NCBI RefSeq assembly: GCF_900163965.1
Contig: NZ_FULE01000011.1
Location: 1 to 60,698 of the forward strand
Direction: 5' to 3'
Source: Vibrio ruber DSM 16370
Lineage (GTDB): Bacteria; Pseudomonadota; Gammaproteobacteria; Enterobacterales; Vibrionaceae
DNA length: 60,698 nt
A model generated the notes under the pieces. That model was not told the origin of the DNA, searched no databases, and saw only the letters and a program-made list of their open reading frames with translations. The position numbers and the translations under genes were made by a program. Positions 38,801 to 46,859 of this stretch are shown one piece after another. Positions within the stretch are counted from its first letter, which is position 1. Each line of letters opens with the position of its first letter.

Positions 38801-40194
38801 CCGCGTTCAACATCCAATGCATCCAGCACCAGATCAAAAGGCAGATCCTGATGTTCAAATGCCGATTGTGTCGTCTGCGACACTTGGGAGACCAAGCGCC
38901 GGAATGTGACTTGTGGCGGCAACTGATGACGCAACACCAGTGTATTGACCAAAAATCCGAGCATCGTCTCCAGCTCAGGCCGTTGCCGGTTGGCGACCGA
39001 CGTCCCCAGACAGATATCGGCTCCGGCCCCTTGCCGGTTGAGTTGCAGCAAGAACGCAGCCTGCATGACGTTATATAACGTGGTGCCTTCCCGGGCGGCA
39101 AAACTCTGTGCAGCCTGAAGAACAGCAGCAGGCAGTGTCAGACTTTGTTGCGCGCCCTGATAATTACGCTGAGCCACGCTCGGATAGGGAAAATCAAACG
39201 GTAACTGTGTCTGACTCGGGGCGTTGGCTAGGGTTGTCTGCCAAAATTCACGCTGTTGTTCGGCCTTCTCACTCATCAGCCATTCCTGCTGCCAGACCGC
39301 ATAATCTGCATATTGCAACGATGACGGCGGTGCAGCTTCTTCGCCCGGATGATTGAGATGATGATCGTATAATGCGGCCAACTCCTGAATCAGCACAGAT
39401 TCAGACCACGCATCAAACGCAATATGGTGAATGACAAACAGTAAGTGCCAGCACTGGTTGTGACGGCTTGCTGAAGACGGCTCCCCTTGCGGGGACAGAC
39501 GCCCTTGCAAAGAGCGTTCTTCGGAGGACAGGCAGGCTTGGTTCTCTTCCGGGGACAGGCACTTTTCTGCTTCCCCAGCTTCTGAAGACATAGCTTCTGA
39601 GGACAGACGCTTTTCACAAGCCTCTTCTGCCGGAGAGAGTAACGCCACTCTGACAGGGAGATCGCGATCCAAGGTGAACGGCTGATTGCTGATCTGTTCA
39701 CAGCGCTGCTCAATATCGGTGACTTGAGTGTGAATCTCGAACGGCAGTTGATAGTCCTGTTCAACCTGCTGGTAGACCTGACCAGCCGCATCGGTCTGAT
39801 AGGTACTGCGCAAAATATGGTGACGTTGCAGCAAACTGGCAAACGCCCGTTGCATCGCCTGTTGGTCAAGTTGTCCGGTCAGAACCAGCCGTCCGGTCAG
39901 GTTATATAACGCCCGTCCCTGCTCATACTGTTCAATAAACCACAAGCGTTGCTGCGCACTGGAGAGCGCCGCACGATTGTCCGGATGTGACACCGGGACA
40001 ATCGGCAATTGCCAACTGTCAATCTGCTTCGATTGCAGTAATGCCCGGAACTGCTGTTTTTTCTCCGGAGGCAGCTGCGCCAGACGCTGAGCGATATGAT
40101 GCGGATCCAGCGGGTTCTCCGGTTTCGGACGCGGGGTTGCATCAGACTTGCTGGCATCAAGGGTATTCTGTTGGTTCAATTCGGCATGACTCAT
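32860..40194 (-). CDS. NRPS, middle subunit: C-T-T-E-C-A(Ser)-T, first module lacks an A domain
   Basis: A 2444-residue synthetase. An N-terminal linker (1-60, PPEKKQQFRALLQSK) precedes C (75-570, HHIAFDAW near 258), then directly two nearly identical carrier domains (600-750, serines near 621 and 700) and an epimerisation domain (755-1190, HHLVVDGVSW near 930, EGHGR present). No adenylation domain lies between C and T: none of the A-domain core motifs occurs there. Module 2 is C (NIYPLTPTQQGMLFH near 1295, HHLIVDGW near 1425), A (1750-2335; specificity residues DVWHISLIDK, serine) and T (LGGHSL near 2380). The C-terminus ends ESFEL, like DEFEL of the preceding subunit, possibly a docking tail. 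Repeat-born inserts lie in C1 (190-240), E (818-854) and the A domain (2050-2078). It overlaps its neighbours by four bases on each side. Confidence 0.94.
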   Translation of the reverse strand: MSHAELNQQNTLDASKSDATPRPKPENPLDPHHIAQRLAQLPPEKKQQFRALLQSKQIDSWQLPIVPVSHPDNRAALSSAQQRLWFIEQYEQGRALYNLTGRLVLTGQLDQQAMQRAFASLLQRHHILRSTYQTDAAGQVYQQVEQDYQLPFEIHTQVTDIEQRCEQISNQPFTLDRDLPVRVALLSPAEEACEKRLSSEAMSSEAGEAEKCLSPEENQACLSSEERSLQGRLSPQGEPSSASRHNQCWHLLFVIHHIAFDAWSESVLIQELAALYDHHLNHPGEEAAPPSSLQYADYAVWQQEWLMSEKAEQQREFWQTTLANAPSQTQLPFDFPYPSVAQRNYQGAQQSLTLPAAVLQAAQSFAAREGTTLYNVMQAAFLLQLNRQGAGADICLGTSVANRQRPELETMLGFLVNTLVLRHQLPPQVTFRRLVSQVSQTTQSAFEHQDLPFDLVLDALDVERGQAWSPLFQVLFVYRNVPRSSLSLTDLSIDVVERELKQARFDMTVRLNEIEQADGEAALRIDLEYSTELFSQETIQTLLEAYLQILTQVFEQPDLRWDIRERELAEPVSADDATVSETLSSADSAEVMQLAEQIAAGYREMLRKDVTLHDSFFQLGGDSILCLQLVALLKKSGVKLTPKQVFAKQTPLKIARAQLQVESSDTDDVTQLAEQIAAGYRTMLNKDVTLHDSFFRQGGDSILCLQLVALLKKSGIKLTPKQVFARQTPIALARELIGGVPAATQVEATEPSQSNIPLAPIQHWFFDQHLAQADHWNQSVLLSYTDTIDLSCLRQAVSQVFALHPQLSARYFVADEVSIVAGTDTPTGTDVLAGTDTLSGTDVLSETDLLTGTGTRAANAHAEKQTVLQQLGEGPWPVEAHSLPAEQLDTLLQAQQSLLNLQNTAPIRADVIDFDDQAGGRILLTAHHLVVDGVSWRVLISQLCQAYFSLLGGAQAELPEPSASYGEWVRSLQQWPESHKRAAREYWQPLARTDAATQHQWVRLPASVGEIDFTQPNRLADTESIDVQLEPVLTRKLTTTALQAYDLGINDLLLAALNGSIAEWRAVPEVLIELEGHGRQHETLDLSQTVGWFTSRYPVRLQCHAHFVTGSVTGTDTLGKDVAWTDATMRQLILDTKAQLRQVPEQGQGFGVLKYLCGELDTLVTPSIVFNYLGQLDRGLAIGDISLADETVPEQRHGSNTRKQWLDINGMIKNGALTVHWQFNHNVQTPHMIRQVAERFITVLSALIEHCEQAQPTLSLSDYPLVIDAVDSQEAFEHLSDQLPIDSDALENIYPLTPTQQGMLFHSLAEPGKGLYLNQSVIDFHGELDVQALQNAWQALLDHHPVLRSGFHWQGLDSPLQYVARTVPLDWQVMTLRDDTTPELQVHELAQAALTQGFALDHPGLMRFQLVRLKADHHCLIWTRHHLIVDGWCTGQMVAEVRRSYQSLVAGQGVADAVSVGEFADFVAWLQQQDTAASLDYWQQLLTETNAADSAKLPRPFKPEQGQAPTNAAIGQQYTQALSPASVTGLKALAARHQLTLNSLCQAAWALILKRYTNHDTVTMGITSAGRPDALENAQQMMGVFITTIPLVAQLNEPQSLVDLAHHLQSQLMDSREHEHVPLVEIQKTTGVADALFDNLLVFENYPGEQFQMDDALQFTVRETLERNNYPLTLVLVPHQQLDMRLTIDSGQVEPLVATAMLADFVTLLTQTATAEHDIHGDEFIRALASECQQPGPWQWNQTGQVYDVPATLDAYLARQVERTPTHVALVCPADIVSPIYLEALGANGSDWQPGQDLALSYQTLDALASRLAHYLRRSHQCLRGERIGLCMRRSPEMVIAMLACVKLGCAYVPLDPDMPAQRLAMIVASARPKVVLAQQNVMHQLEGQTPEEPVLTGQTAEGALGAFAGQTVLAVETVLTESHNYHGQPWQPTDSQIVQADDILYVLYTSGSTGKPKGVAVPHAGIVNRIAWMQDTFGLQHDDVVLQKTPYGFDVSVWEFFWPLVSGARLVMAEPDAHKDSGRLSELVRDYGITTMHFVPAMLHGFLESLAGHSLAGHSLAGQTPEGETSFAGQTPQAPSQQAIACPHPQLRRLICSGEALPYHVQQHCLKLLPHVGLYNLYGPTEASIDVTWWDCRAKNIVNEVPIGYPIANMQTWILDRQLNPVPVGVEGELYLAGVGLAAGYLGLPELTESVFIANPLAATATPSATTQPTSDAQYARLYRTGDLARYRADGAIEYLGRADFQVKIRGQRIEPGEIEAVLATYPAIREAVVQVRSRGQQDALVGYVVCEQQLPIEPLMTFLQQRLPVYMVPDQIEILTSLPLTHNGKVDRKNLPEPSWQRVAFSAPQTPTEQQLAALWQSLLGIESVGRHDNFFALGGHSLLLTRLVNRINQQFNLNLRLAQLMELPDLSSLAAYVDMHCHTCQAEPTTDHEDERESFEL
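33963..34046. repeat. Tandem repeat array inside the Ser adenylation domain of the middle NRPS
   Basis: TGTCCCGCTAAGGA units, three in a row, plus two GTCTGTCCCGC copies. They encode SLAGHSLAGHSLAGQTPEG and following residues, a roughly 30-residue insert between the motif around FVPAMLHGFLE and LRRLICSGEAL. Confidence 0.88.
34461..34536. repeat. Three repeat copies between the A2 and A3 motifs of the same Ser A domain
   Basis: GTCTGTCCTGCGAAAG, GTCTGTCCCGTTAATA and GTCTGTCCTTCGAG are read as LEGQTPEEP, LTGQTAEG and FAGQTVLA. Confidence 0.82.
36817..36862. repeat. Two repeat copies in the E domain of the middle NRPS
   Basis: GCGTCTGTCCATGCAACG and GTGTCTGTCCCCGTAACG, read as WTDATM and GTDTLGKD. 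A single further copy (GTCTGTCCTTGCAAG) lies at 37213. Confidence 0.78.
37630..37741. repeat. Five-copy array inside the E domain of the middle NRPS
   Basis: Copies at 37634, 37669, 37686, 37704 and 37721, spaced 17 to 35 bases, are all read in the GTD frame (VAGTDTPTGTDVLAGTDTLS and on), giving about 37 residues ahead of the HHLVVDGVSW motif. Confidence 0.88.
37985..38424 (-). repeat. Tandem duplication of a carrier domain, 234-base unit
   Basis: Unit 1 spans 38424-38191 and unit 2 spans 38190-37985. Long stretches are identical or nearly so, such as AAAACCTGTTTCGGTGTCAG at 38023 and 38257. The proteins differ at few positions, and the second copy reads FRQGGDSI where the first has FQLGGDSI. 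Both carrier serines are present. Confidence 0.92.
39485..39612. repeat. Four inverted-orientation repeat copies in the first C domain of the middle NRPS
   Basis: GGGGACAGACGC at 39495 with relatives near 39525, 39551 and 39601. They are read as RLSSEA, CLSPEEN, CLSSEER and RLSPQG, forming a Glu/Ser-rich insert of about 50 residues before HHIAFDAW. Confidence 0.85.
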
Positions 40195-43100
40195 AATTCA
40201 AACTCATCTAACAGGGCAGCCATCGTCGCTAAATCATCTTGCTGTGAAGATTCCGCGCTCAGTTTGTCTGCCAGTGCTTTGATTGTTGGGTTCTGGAAAA
40301 TTTCAGCCAACGGCAGGCGTTGATTGAAAGTGCGCTGAATCCGGGCCTGTAAGCGCGTTGCAGAGAGCGAGTTTCCACCTAAATGGAAGAAATTGTCGTC
40401 AACGCTCATCTCTGGAACATTTAGTATTTGTTGCCAGATTTCCGCCAGACGCTGCTCGGTTGCCGTTTCCGGCTGACGATAATGACGGCTTTCTCGCGCT
40501 GCCGGATAAGGCAATGCCTGTCGGTTGATCTTGCCATTGGTATTCAGCGGTAAGTGCTCCATGATCTGGATAGAGGCCGGTACCATATAGCCCGGCAGGT
40601 GCTCAGCCAGATATGCGGTTAAATCCGTTGACTCACTGTGTCCGTGGCGGAGTGAAACATAAGCGGCAATAAAGGCTGAATCTTGCTCTCCATCCCATAA
40701 AACCACGACCGCTTCTTTGACCGCCTCATGGTTGAGCAACAGCGCTTCGATTTCGCCGAGTTCAATGCGAAAACCACGCAGTTTGACCTGAAAATCCATT
40801 CGTCCGAGGTAGTGGATACGCTGCTGCTCATCCATCATTACCCGGTCACCGGTTCGGTACATCCGCGCTCCCGGTTCATCCCGAAATGGGTTGGCGACAA
40901 ACTTCTCTGCCGTCAGTTCAGCCCGGTTCAGGTAACCTTGAGCCAGACCGTTACCGGCAATATATAACTCCCCTTCAACACCGAGCCGCACCGGATGTTG
41001 CATCTCATCCAACACATAAAACTCGGTATCGGCAAATGGCTGACCAATCACGACATGATTGGTTGACAGACTGTCCAGTGACGCACAGGAAACCGGCTCG
41101 CAACTCGCCCAAATTGTTGCTTCCGTCGGACCATACAGATTAAATACCCGGTTGGCTTGCCGCAGCAATGTGGCAGCCAGCGTTTTCGGCAACGCTTCCC
41201 CGCCGGATAAAACATCGAGCTTCTGCCACCATGTCCCGTCATATTCAGCCAATCCCTGCCAAGTGGCTGGTGTCGCCTGTAACAGGTTGATGTCATGATT
41301 GATAATCTGCTGCACCAAGGACTGGGTATCTTTGCAATCGTCATCTCCGGCCAGTACCAGCAAACCACCGTGTAACAACGGCAAGAATAGTTCCAGCGCA
41401 GCAATATCGAATCCGACAGTCGTCACGGCCAGTAAGCGGCTCTGGGCAGAAACAGGAATCTCGTTGGCGATCACACGCATAAAGTGTTGTAACGCCCCTC
41501 TTGAGATCTGCACCCCTTTCGGCTGCCCCGTTGAACCGGAAGTAAAAATACTATAGGCAATCGCCTCGGCCGGAATGGTCTCATCCGATGTCGGCATGGC
41601 GATGCGGTTCGCAGCCGGGACATCAGCCGTTTGTAATTCTGCAATCGTCACCTGACGTACCGCAGTCTTGAGTGCCAGTGGCTCCGCCACCAGCAAACAA
41701 CTCGCATCAGACTGTTGCAGAATATTCTCCAGCCGCTCCGCCGGATGACCCGGGTCAAGGGGAATATAGGTGATACCGGCGCGGTACAACGCCAGCAGGT
41801 TAATCACCAACTCAGCATCTCGCGGCAACGCGACCGCGACTGTCCGCGTTAGGGTGTCTGTCCCTGTAACAGATGCATCGACAAAAGTGTCTGTCCCCGT
41901 TAGTTCCGCAACCAGACCGGTCAGCACTGCGGCACGTTTTTCAACGGCCTCAACCAATGCGGCATAAGTGTAGGTTTGCTCGGTGGCAATCAGCGCGGGT
42001 TTATCGGGGGTTTGACTGGCCTGAACATGGATTTGCTGGATCAAGTCGCAACTCGGACCGGATGGTGTGGCAGTCATCGGCCCTTTGCATATCGCCAGTT
42101 CACTGTCATGTGCGATCAAGGCTGACAGACAGGTATCGATCCGCTGCGTCAACGACTGACCGAGCTGAATTAATGCCTGTTCAAAGATCGTCAGTAAGGT
42201 TGCTATCCGTGTTTCGCTGATGCGCTGGCGGTCATACCGACAGTGTAACGTCAGCGTCTCACCGGGCTCGACCTGCAGCATGAGCGGTAAGTTACTATGC
42301 TCGATGATCGACAGTAATTCGATTTTGGGATCATCAAGTTCGGCCAGCGCCGGTGGGAATGGATAGTTCTGATACACCAGCACCGAATCAAATAAGGCTT
42401 CCCCCGGTGGCAGAGATAACGATGACTGGATCTGTGCCAGCGAGAGAAAATCGGCATGGCGTGATTCCGACGCACTGAGCTGCACTTGTTGAGCGAGTTC
42501 TTGCAGCGACATATCTGCTTGCAGGATCACGCGTTGTGGCAATGTATTGATAAACATTCCTGCGGTTTGCTGAATCGCGGTGACCGCATCGCTCCGCCCG
42601 GAGGTGGTGCTGCCAAAGATCACATCACTGCGCCCTGTGACTCGGTTAAGGGTCAGTGCCCATCCCAGTTGCAGTAAGGTATTGATCGTCAGATTATGAG
42701 CCCGGGCCTGCTGCGTCAGTTGTGTCTGTAACGTGCTATCGAGCTGGGTTTTCAGATAGTTGGTTTGCGGATAGTTGGTTTGCAACCCGGAACTCTCACC
42801 GTCATCTTCCGCGTAATGGCTACCGTCAGCCGAAACCGATGATGACAGCGTCGTCGGAGCTTCCACACCAGCCAGCGTCTGTTGCCAGTAGGATAACGCT
42901 TGTGACTCATCTGCATCGGCCAGCCATTGACTATACGCTTGTAATGTCGGGGCTTCGGCCAGCTTTTCCTGACGATAGAGCGCGATCGCTTCTCCTGCGA
43001 TCAATGCAGATGTCCAGCCATCGACCACCAGATGATGACGCGTCCAGACTAAGCGGAACTGCGCTTGACCAAAGTGCACTAAAGTGACTCGCATCAGCGG

Positions 43101-46100
43101 TGCCGTGCCAATATCAAATCCGTTGTCCGCCTCATGGGCTAACAGCGCTGCAAATGCACTCCCCTGATCCGCATCACTCAGATGCTGCCAGTCCTGATAG
43201 TCCGTCGCGATTTTCAGCCCGCGACACACCACCATCACCGGTTGATCCAGCCCTTCCCAGATAAACCGGCTGCGCAGAATATCATGACGTTGCGCAGCGT
43301 CTTGCCATGCCCGGAGAAAATCGAACGGTTCAATCCGTCCTTCAAGTGACATCCCGGTGACATTGGTATACAAGCTCGGATCGTCTTCCAGCAGGCAATG
43401 ATAGAAGATCCCTTGCTGACCGGGAGACAACGGCAGAATATCCTCAATTACATTCGCGTCAATCTGAGCGGTGATTTGCGTCAGATCCGGTTGACTGAGA
43501 TCAGTAGTCACCTCACCACATTCGATGGTATTCGGCAGTGATGCCATCTGACGACGAGAGCGCGAGGGTTGTAATGATGTTGTCCGGTTATCAGCAACCT
43601 CAGCAGTGGTATTTACAGCTTCTTTTACCTGTTGTTCAGCAAGGAATGCTGACAGTGCTGCCGGGCTTTGATGGCGGAAGATGATCTGAGGAGTCAGTGG
43701 CAATGATGCCTTTCTGGCAGTCGCGACCAGTTGCAATGCCAGAATTGAATCGCCTCCCAGCGCGAAAAATCCCGCCTGCGGGTCAATGGATGTTGATTCC
43801 AGTTGCAGCACTTGCGCAAAGAGCGTCTGTAGCTGACTGACAAACTGATGCTGTGGCGCGGCTATATCGGTCTGTCCCGCTAACGCTGCCTGTCCCTCTA
43901 AATTCGTCTGTCCCTTTAACTTGTCGCCAGCCTCTAAATCCGTCTGTCCCGCTAAGCTCGGGCCGGCAATGAACTTTTGCGCCAGCTCCCGCAAAGCCTT
44001 ACGGTCTACCTTGCCGTTACTGTGACGCGGTAGCTGGTCAAGGGTGTGCCAGAAATGCGGCAACATATAACTAGGCAATTCGCTTTCCAGCGCCGCTGTA
44101 AGTTGTTCATGACCATGCTCAGCAACCACAAATGCGACCAGTGATTCGCGTCGCTCATCTCTTTCAAAATGAACTGCAGCTTCGCTGACCGACGGTAGTT
44201 GCGCCAATTTACGCTCAATTTCAGCCAGCTCGACGCGATAACCGCGGATTTTTACCTGACCATCGGCACGGCCGATAAACTGTAGCGCGCCATTTGGCAA
44301 GCACCGGACCCGATCTCCGGTGCGGTAAATCGTTTCACCGGAGATCAGCGGATGCTCGATGAAACTTTGTGCGGTTTTTTCAGCATCCTGCCAGTATCCT
44401 TCAGCAAGCTGAGCACCGGCAACATAGAGCTGACCGACCGCGCCGGTCGGAACCGGAGACATGGCATCATCCAGTACATAAATCCGGTTGCCGGCCAGCG
44501 GTGTTCCCAGAGCAATCGGCTGTCCGGCAGTCAGTTTGCCGGCAAGAACGCCGACAGTTGTTTCTGTCGGTCCGTAGTGGTTAAAGACGGTCAGGTTCGG
44601 TGCAGTTTGCCATAGCTGTTGCAACAAGGCCTCAGTAACCCCTTCGCCCCCCAGCACTAAAGCCCCCCGGGGCAGGATTTCCTGTCGCTCCGAGGCCAGT
44701 AATCCCTGCAAATGAGATGGTACGATTTTCAGCATATCAACCGGATAGGTGTGCAGATGATCCGCTAGCCCTTCGGCATCGAGCATCCACTCTTCATCGA
44801 GCACCCGGACAGGGAAACCACCCAGCAATCCGCCCCATAGTGCGGTATAACTCAAGTCGGTCGCGATACTGGCCAGACTGGCATAGACACTGCCGGGTTT
44901 CAGGTTCAAACGCTGATTGAGTGCTGTGACATAAGCGGCTAACGCTTGGTGCCCGACAGCCACAGCTTTTGGCGTGCCGGTCGATCCTGAGGTAAATATC
45001 ATATAAGCGCTTGAAGCAGGATTGGCCGGTAATTCAGCCATTTGTGCTGAGAAAGACGTCATATCGTCCACATTCAGCCATACGATGTGATCGGCCAGCC
45101 ATGCCGGACGCACGCCTTGTCCCACGCAAGCCTGTACTTGTGCATCCGCCATCATGCTTTGTAAACGCGCTGTCGGCAGTTTGTCATCAAACGGAACATA
45201 GGGCATGCCGAATTGCCATGCCGCCAACATCGCAGCAACCTGTGTCTGTCCCCGTGGTAGCAACACTGCAAGTGAGCCCTGCTCTCGGGGGCTGAACCCT
45301 TGCTGTTCAAATCCATTGTGTATTCTGGCGACGGTTCGGTTCAATTCACCGACTGTGATAACTTGTTCGTGATGTAATAACGCGACTTCATCATCAGCAC
45401 GCTGCTGCCAGAGTGCCAGCGCTGTTGCCGGTTGCGGATCAGGTTGAGAGTCACCGCACTCATTGTGACTGTCAGATGCGTTCATCCATGCCGTCACAGG
45501 TAAAGATTGCAGCGCACATTCCGGGTTATCAGTGAGACAATCAAGCAGGGCAAAGAAGTCATCTGCCATTGCAGCGACGGTTTCCTCGCGGAACAGACTG
45601 GTATTAAACCGCCAGTGGCATGACAGTTCCCCGGTCTGAGATTTATACACACCGAGATTGAGTTCGTGGGCGGCACCCCGTTGTCCGGTTTCCAGCATCT
45701 GACCGATGATCGGACGACAAAAATCAAGTGTATGGGTCGGTGTGTAAGTCAGCATATGGCTCACAAGTCCGCTGCGATCAGCACTGCGCTCTTTCATCAG
45801 CCCTTGTGCAAGCCGGGCAAACGGTAACTTCTGGTGCGGTAGTGAAGCTTTAAGAAAGGCGGTGTTCTGTTGCATCAATTCAGCAAAACTAATGGATTGC
45901 GAAAAGTCGGCCATCACTGGTATCGGGTTCGCACAGTAACCCACCACATCGCGATCTCGTCGTCCACGCCGACCGGATGTGGGGGACGCGATAAGAAAGC
46001 GCGTCTGTCCGCTCAAGCGGTGAAGGTAATACTGAAACGCACTTAGCAACAAGATATACGGTGTGACCTGATACGCTTTTGCAGTGGCCAGAATAGTATC

Positions 46101-46823
46101 GCTCAGGCGGCTGTCAGCCTGACAAATCCACTCATCACCGGCAAAACAACGGACTTCAGGGCGCTCGAAGTCCGTTGGAATATTTAATCCTTCGGGTACA
46201 TCACCGATGGTCTGTTGCCAGAACGTTGTTGCTTTGGCTGCCGATTCACTTGCCAGCCATAACTCCTGACGTGCCAGCCAGTGAGAAAACTGTTCGCGGA
46301 TCTCTGGGGCCGGTTGCCCCGTCGTCAGGTGAGTATAAAACTCAGCCCAAGTCTGCATAAACCGCTCCATACCGTAAAAGTCACCGGCGATGTGGTGCGC
46401 AGTGACCGTGATATAAGAAGCATCTTCACCAATCAACAGACTGGCGCGCAGCACGTTTCCGGCTTCAAGTTGGAACGGTTTATCGGCTGAACGTTTCACC
46501 CAATCCGGCCGTTCTGCATCAGCACATATCTGATGTTCGACCGTAAATTCTGCCTGCGTCGCGGCAAACAGTCGCGCACATACTTGCTCCCCTTGCTGGA
46601 AATATCCGGTACGCATAATTTCATGACTTTCGACAGCCTGATAAAAACTCTTTTCCAGTTCATCCAACTGTAAAGGCGGTTCGCCCGGCTGACCTAGCTC
46701 ACTGACAAAGTAAACGTTATATGCGGTAGAAGTCGGTGCAAGCTGGTATAAAAACCACAGCGCGGACTGATTGAGTGACACTCGCTGGTTTGCGTTTGTC
46801 TGTTCAAGAGAAATCGTATTCAT
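40191..46823 (-). CDS. NRPS, first subunit: C-A(Asp)-T-C-A(Gly)-T
   Basis: A 2210-residue synthetase that appears to start the assembly line. The N-terminal C domain (1-440; QSALWFLYQLAP, HHIAGDF near 142) has no upstream module here, so it may attach an acyl group (starter type). A1 (460-940) has specificity residues DLTKVGHVGK, an aspartate signature; T1 serine is near 1026. C2 (1125-1560; LPLSPGQQGIFYH, HHLVVDGW near 1265) looks like the type that follows D-residues, although no E domain precedes it. A2 (1590-2095) reads DILQLGLIWK, glycine; T2 (LGGNSL) is near 2150. The gene follows the SyrP-like hydroxylase by 36 bases, matching the Asp module. Repeat-born peptides lie between A1 and T1 and within A2 (near 1640-1660). 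Confidence 0.95.
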   Translation of the reverse strand: MNTISLEQTNANQRVSLNQSALWFLYQLAPTSTAYNVYFVSELGQPGEPPLQLDELEKSFYQAVESHEIMRTGYFQQGEQVCARLFAATQAEFTVEHQICADAERPDWVKRSADKPFQLEAGNVLRASLLIGEDASYITVTAHHIAGDFYGMERFMQTWAEFYTHLTTGQPAPEIREQFSHWLARQELWLASESAAKATTFWQQTIGDVPEGLNIPTDFERPEVRCFAGDEWICQADSRLSDTILATAKAYQVTPYILLLSAFQYYLHRLSGQTRFLIASPTSGRRGRRDRDVVGYCANPIPVMADFSQSISFAELMQQNTAFLKASLPHQKLPFARLAQGLMKERSADRSGLVSHMLTYTPTHTLDFCRPIIGQMLETGQRGAAHELNLGVYKSQTGELSCHWRFNTSLFREETVAAMADDFFALLDCLTDNPECALQSLPVTAWMNASDSHNECGDSQPDPQPATALALWQQRADDEVALLHHEQVITVGELNRTVARIHNGFEQQGFSPREQGSLAVLLPRGQTQVAAMLAAWQFGMPYVPFDDKLPTARLQSMMADAQVQACVGQGVRPAWLADHIVWLNVDDMTSFSAQMAELPANPASSAYMIFTSGSTGTPKAVAVGHQALAAYVTALNQRLNLKPGSVYASLASIATDLSYTALWGGLLGGFPVRVLDEEWMLDAEGLADHLHTYPVDMLKIVPSHLQGLLASERQEILPRGALVLGGEGVTEALLQQLWQTAPNLTVFNHYGPTETTVGVLAGKLTAGQPIALGTPLAGNRIYVLDDAMSPVPTGAVGQLYVAGAQLAEGYWQDAEKTAQSFIEHPLISGETIYRTGDRVRCLPNGALQFIGRADGQVKIRGYRVELAEIERKLAQLPSVSEAAVHFERDERRESLVAFVVAEHGHEQLTAALESELPSYMLPHFWHTLDQLPRHSNGKVDRKALRELAQKFIAGPSLAGQTDLEAGDKLKGQTNLEGQAALAGQTDIAAPQHQFVSQLQTLFAQVLQLESTSIDPQAGFFALGGDSILALQLVATARKASLPLTPQIIFRHQSPAALSAFLAEQQVKEAVNTTAEVADNRTTSLQPSRSRRQMASLPNTIECGEVTTDLSQPDLTQITAQIDANVIEDILPLSPGQQGIFYHCLLEDDPSLYTNVTGMSLEGRIEPFDFLRAWQDAAQRHDILRSRFIWEGLDQPVMVVCRGLKIATDYQDWQHLSDADQGSAFAALLAHEADNGFDIGTAPLMRVTLVHFGQAQFRLVWTRHHLVVDGWTSALIAGEAIALYRQEKLAEAPTLQAYSQWLADADESQALSYWQQTLAGVEAPTTLSSSVSADGSHYAEDDGESSGLQTNYPQTNYLKTQLDSTLQTQLTQQARAHNLTINTLLQLGWALTLNRVTGRSDVIFGSTTSGRSDAVTAIQQTAGMFINTLPQRVILQADMSLQELAQQVQLSASESRHADFLSLAQIQSSLSLPPGEALFDSVLVYQNYPFPPALAELDDPKIELLSIIEHSNLPLMLQVEPGETLTLHCRYDRQRISETRIATLLTIFEQALIQLGQSLTQRIDTCLSALIAHDSELAICKGPMTATPSGPSCDLIQQIHVQASQTPDKPALIATEQTYTYAALVEAVEKRAAVLTGLVAELTGTDTFVDASVTGTDTLTRTVAVALPRDAELVINLLALYRAGITYIPLDPGHPAERLENILQQSDASCLLVAEPLALKTAVRQVTIAELQTADVPAANRIAMPTSDETIPAEAIAYSIFTSGSTGQPKGVQISRGALQHFMRVIANEIPVSAQSRLLAVTTVGFDIAALELFLPLLHGGLLVLAGDDDCKDTQSLVQQIINHDINLLQATPATWQGLAEYDGTWWQKLDVLSGGEALPKTLAATLLRQANRVFNLYGPTEATIWASCEPVSCASLDSLSTNHVVIGQPFADTEFYVLDEMQHPVRLGVEGELYIAGNGLAQGYLNRAELTAEKFVANPFRDEPGARMYRTGDRVMMDEQQRIHYLGRMDFQVKLRGFRIELGEIEALLLNHEAVKEAVVVLWDGEQDSAFIAAYVSLRHGHSESTDLTAYLAEHLPGYMVPASIQIMEHLPLNTNGKINRQALPYPAARESRHYRQPETATEQRLAEIWQQILNVPEMSVDDNFFHLGGNSLSATRLQARIQRTFNQRLPLAEIFQNPTIKALADKLSAESSQQDDLATMAALLDEFEL
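41850..41905. repeat. Two repeat copies inside the Gly adenylation domain of the first NRPS
   Basis: GTGTCTGTCCCTGTAACAG and GTGTCTGTCCCCGTTAG, read as GTDTFVDASVTGTDTLT before the VAVALPR strand. About 18 residues are added compared with ordinary A domains. Confidence 0.85.
43866..43960. repeat. Four repeat copies in the A-T linker of the first NRPS
   Basis: GTCTGTCCCGC, CCTGTCCCTC, GTCTGTCCCTT and GTCTGTCCCGC, read as LAGQTD, LKGQTNLEGQAALAGQTD. They lengthen the flexible link between the Asp A domain and its carrier. Confidence 0.85.
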
Positions 46824-46859
46824 CGTTATTTTTTCCTCACCTAGCGCTCAAAACAAGGG

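Noticed and set aside
46000..46012. CGTCTGTCCGC as another repeat copy
   Set aside because: It encodes RLSGQTRFLI, ordinary sequence for this position of a C domain (RLSGQ is common), and lacks the extended repeat flank.
18191..46823. Calcium-dependent lipopeptide antibiotic (Asp-X-Asp-Gly motif)
   Set aside because: The predicted order ends Ser-Ser-Asp-Gly and so lacks the first Asp of the motif. The TonB receptor, Fur box and PvdE-type exporter point to an iron carrier.
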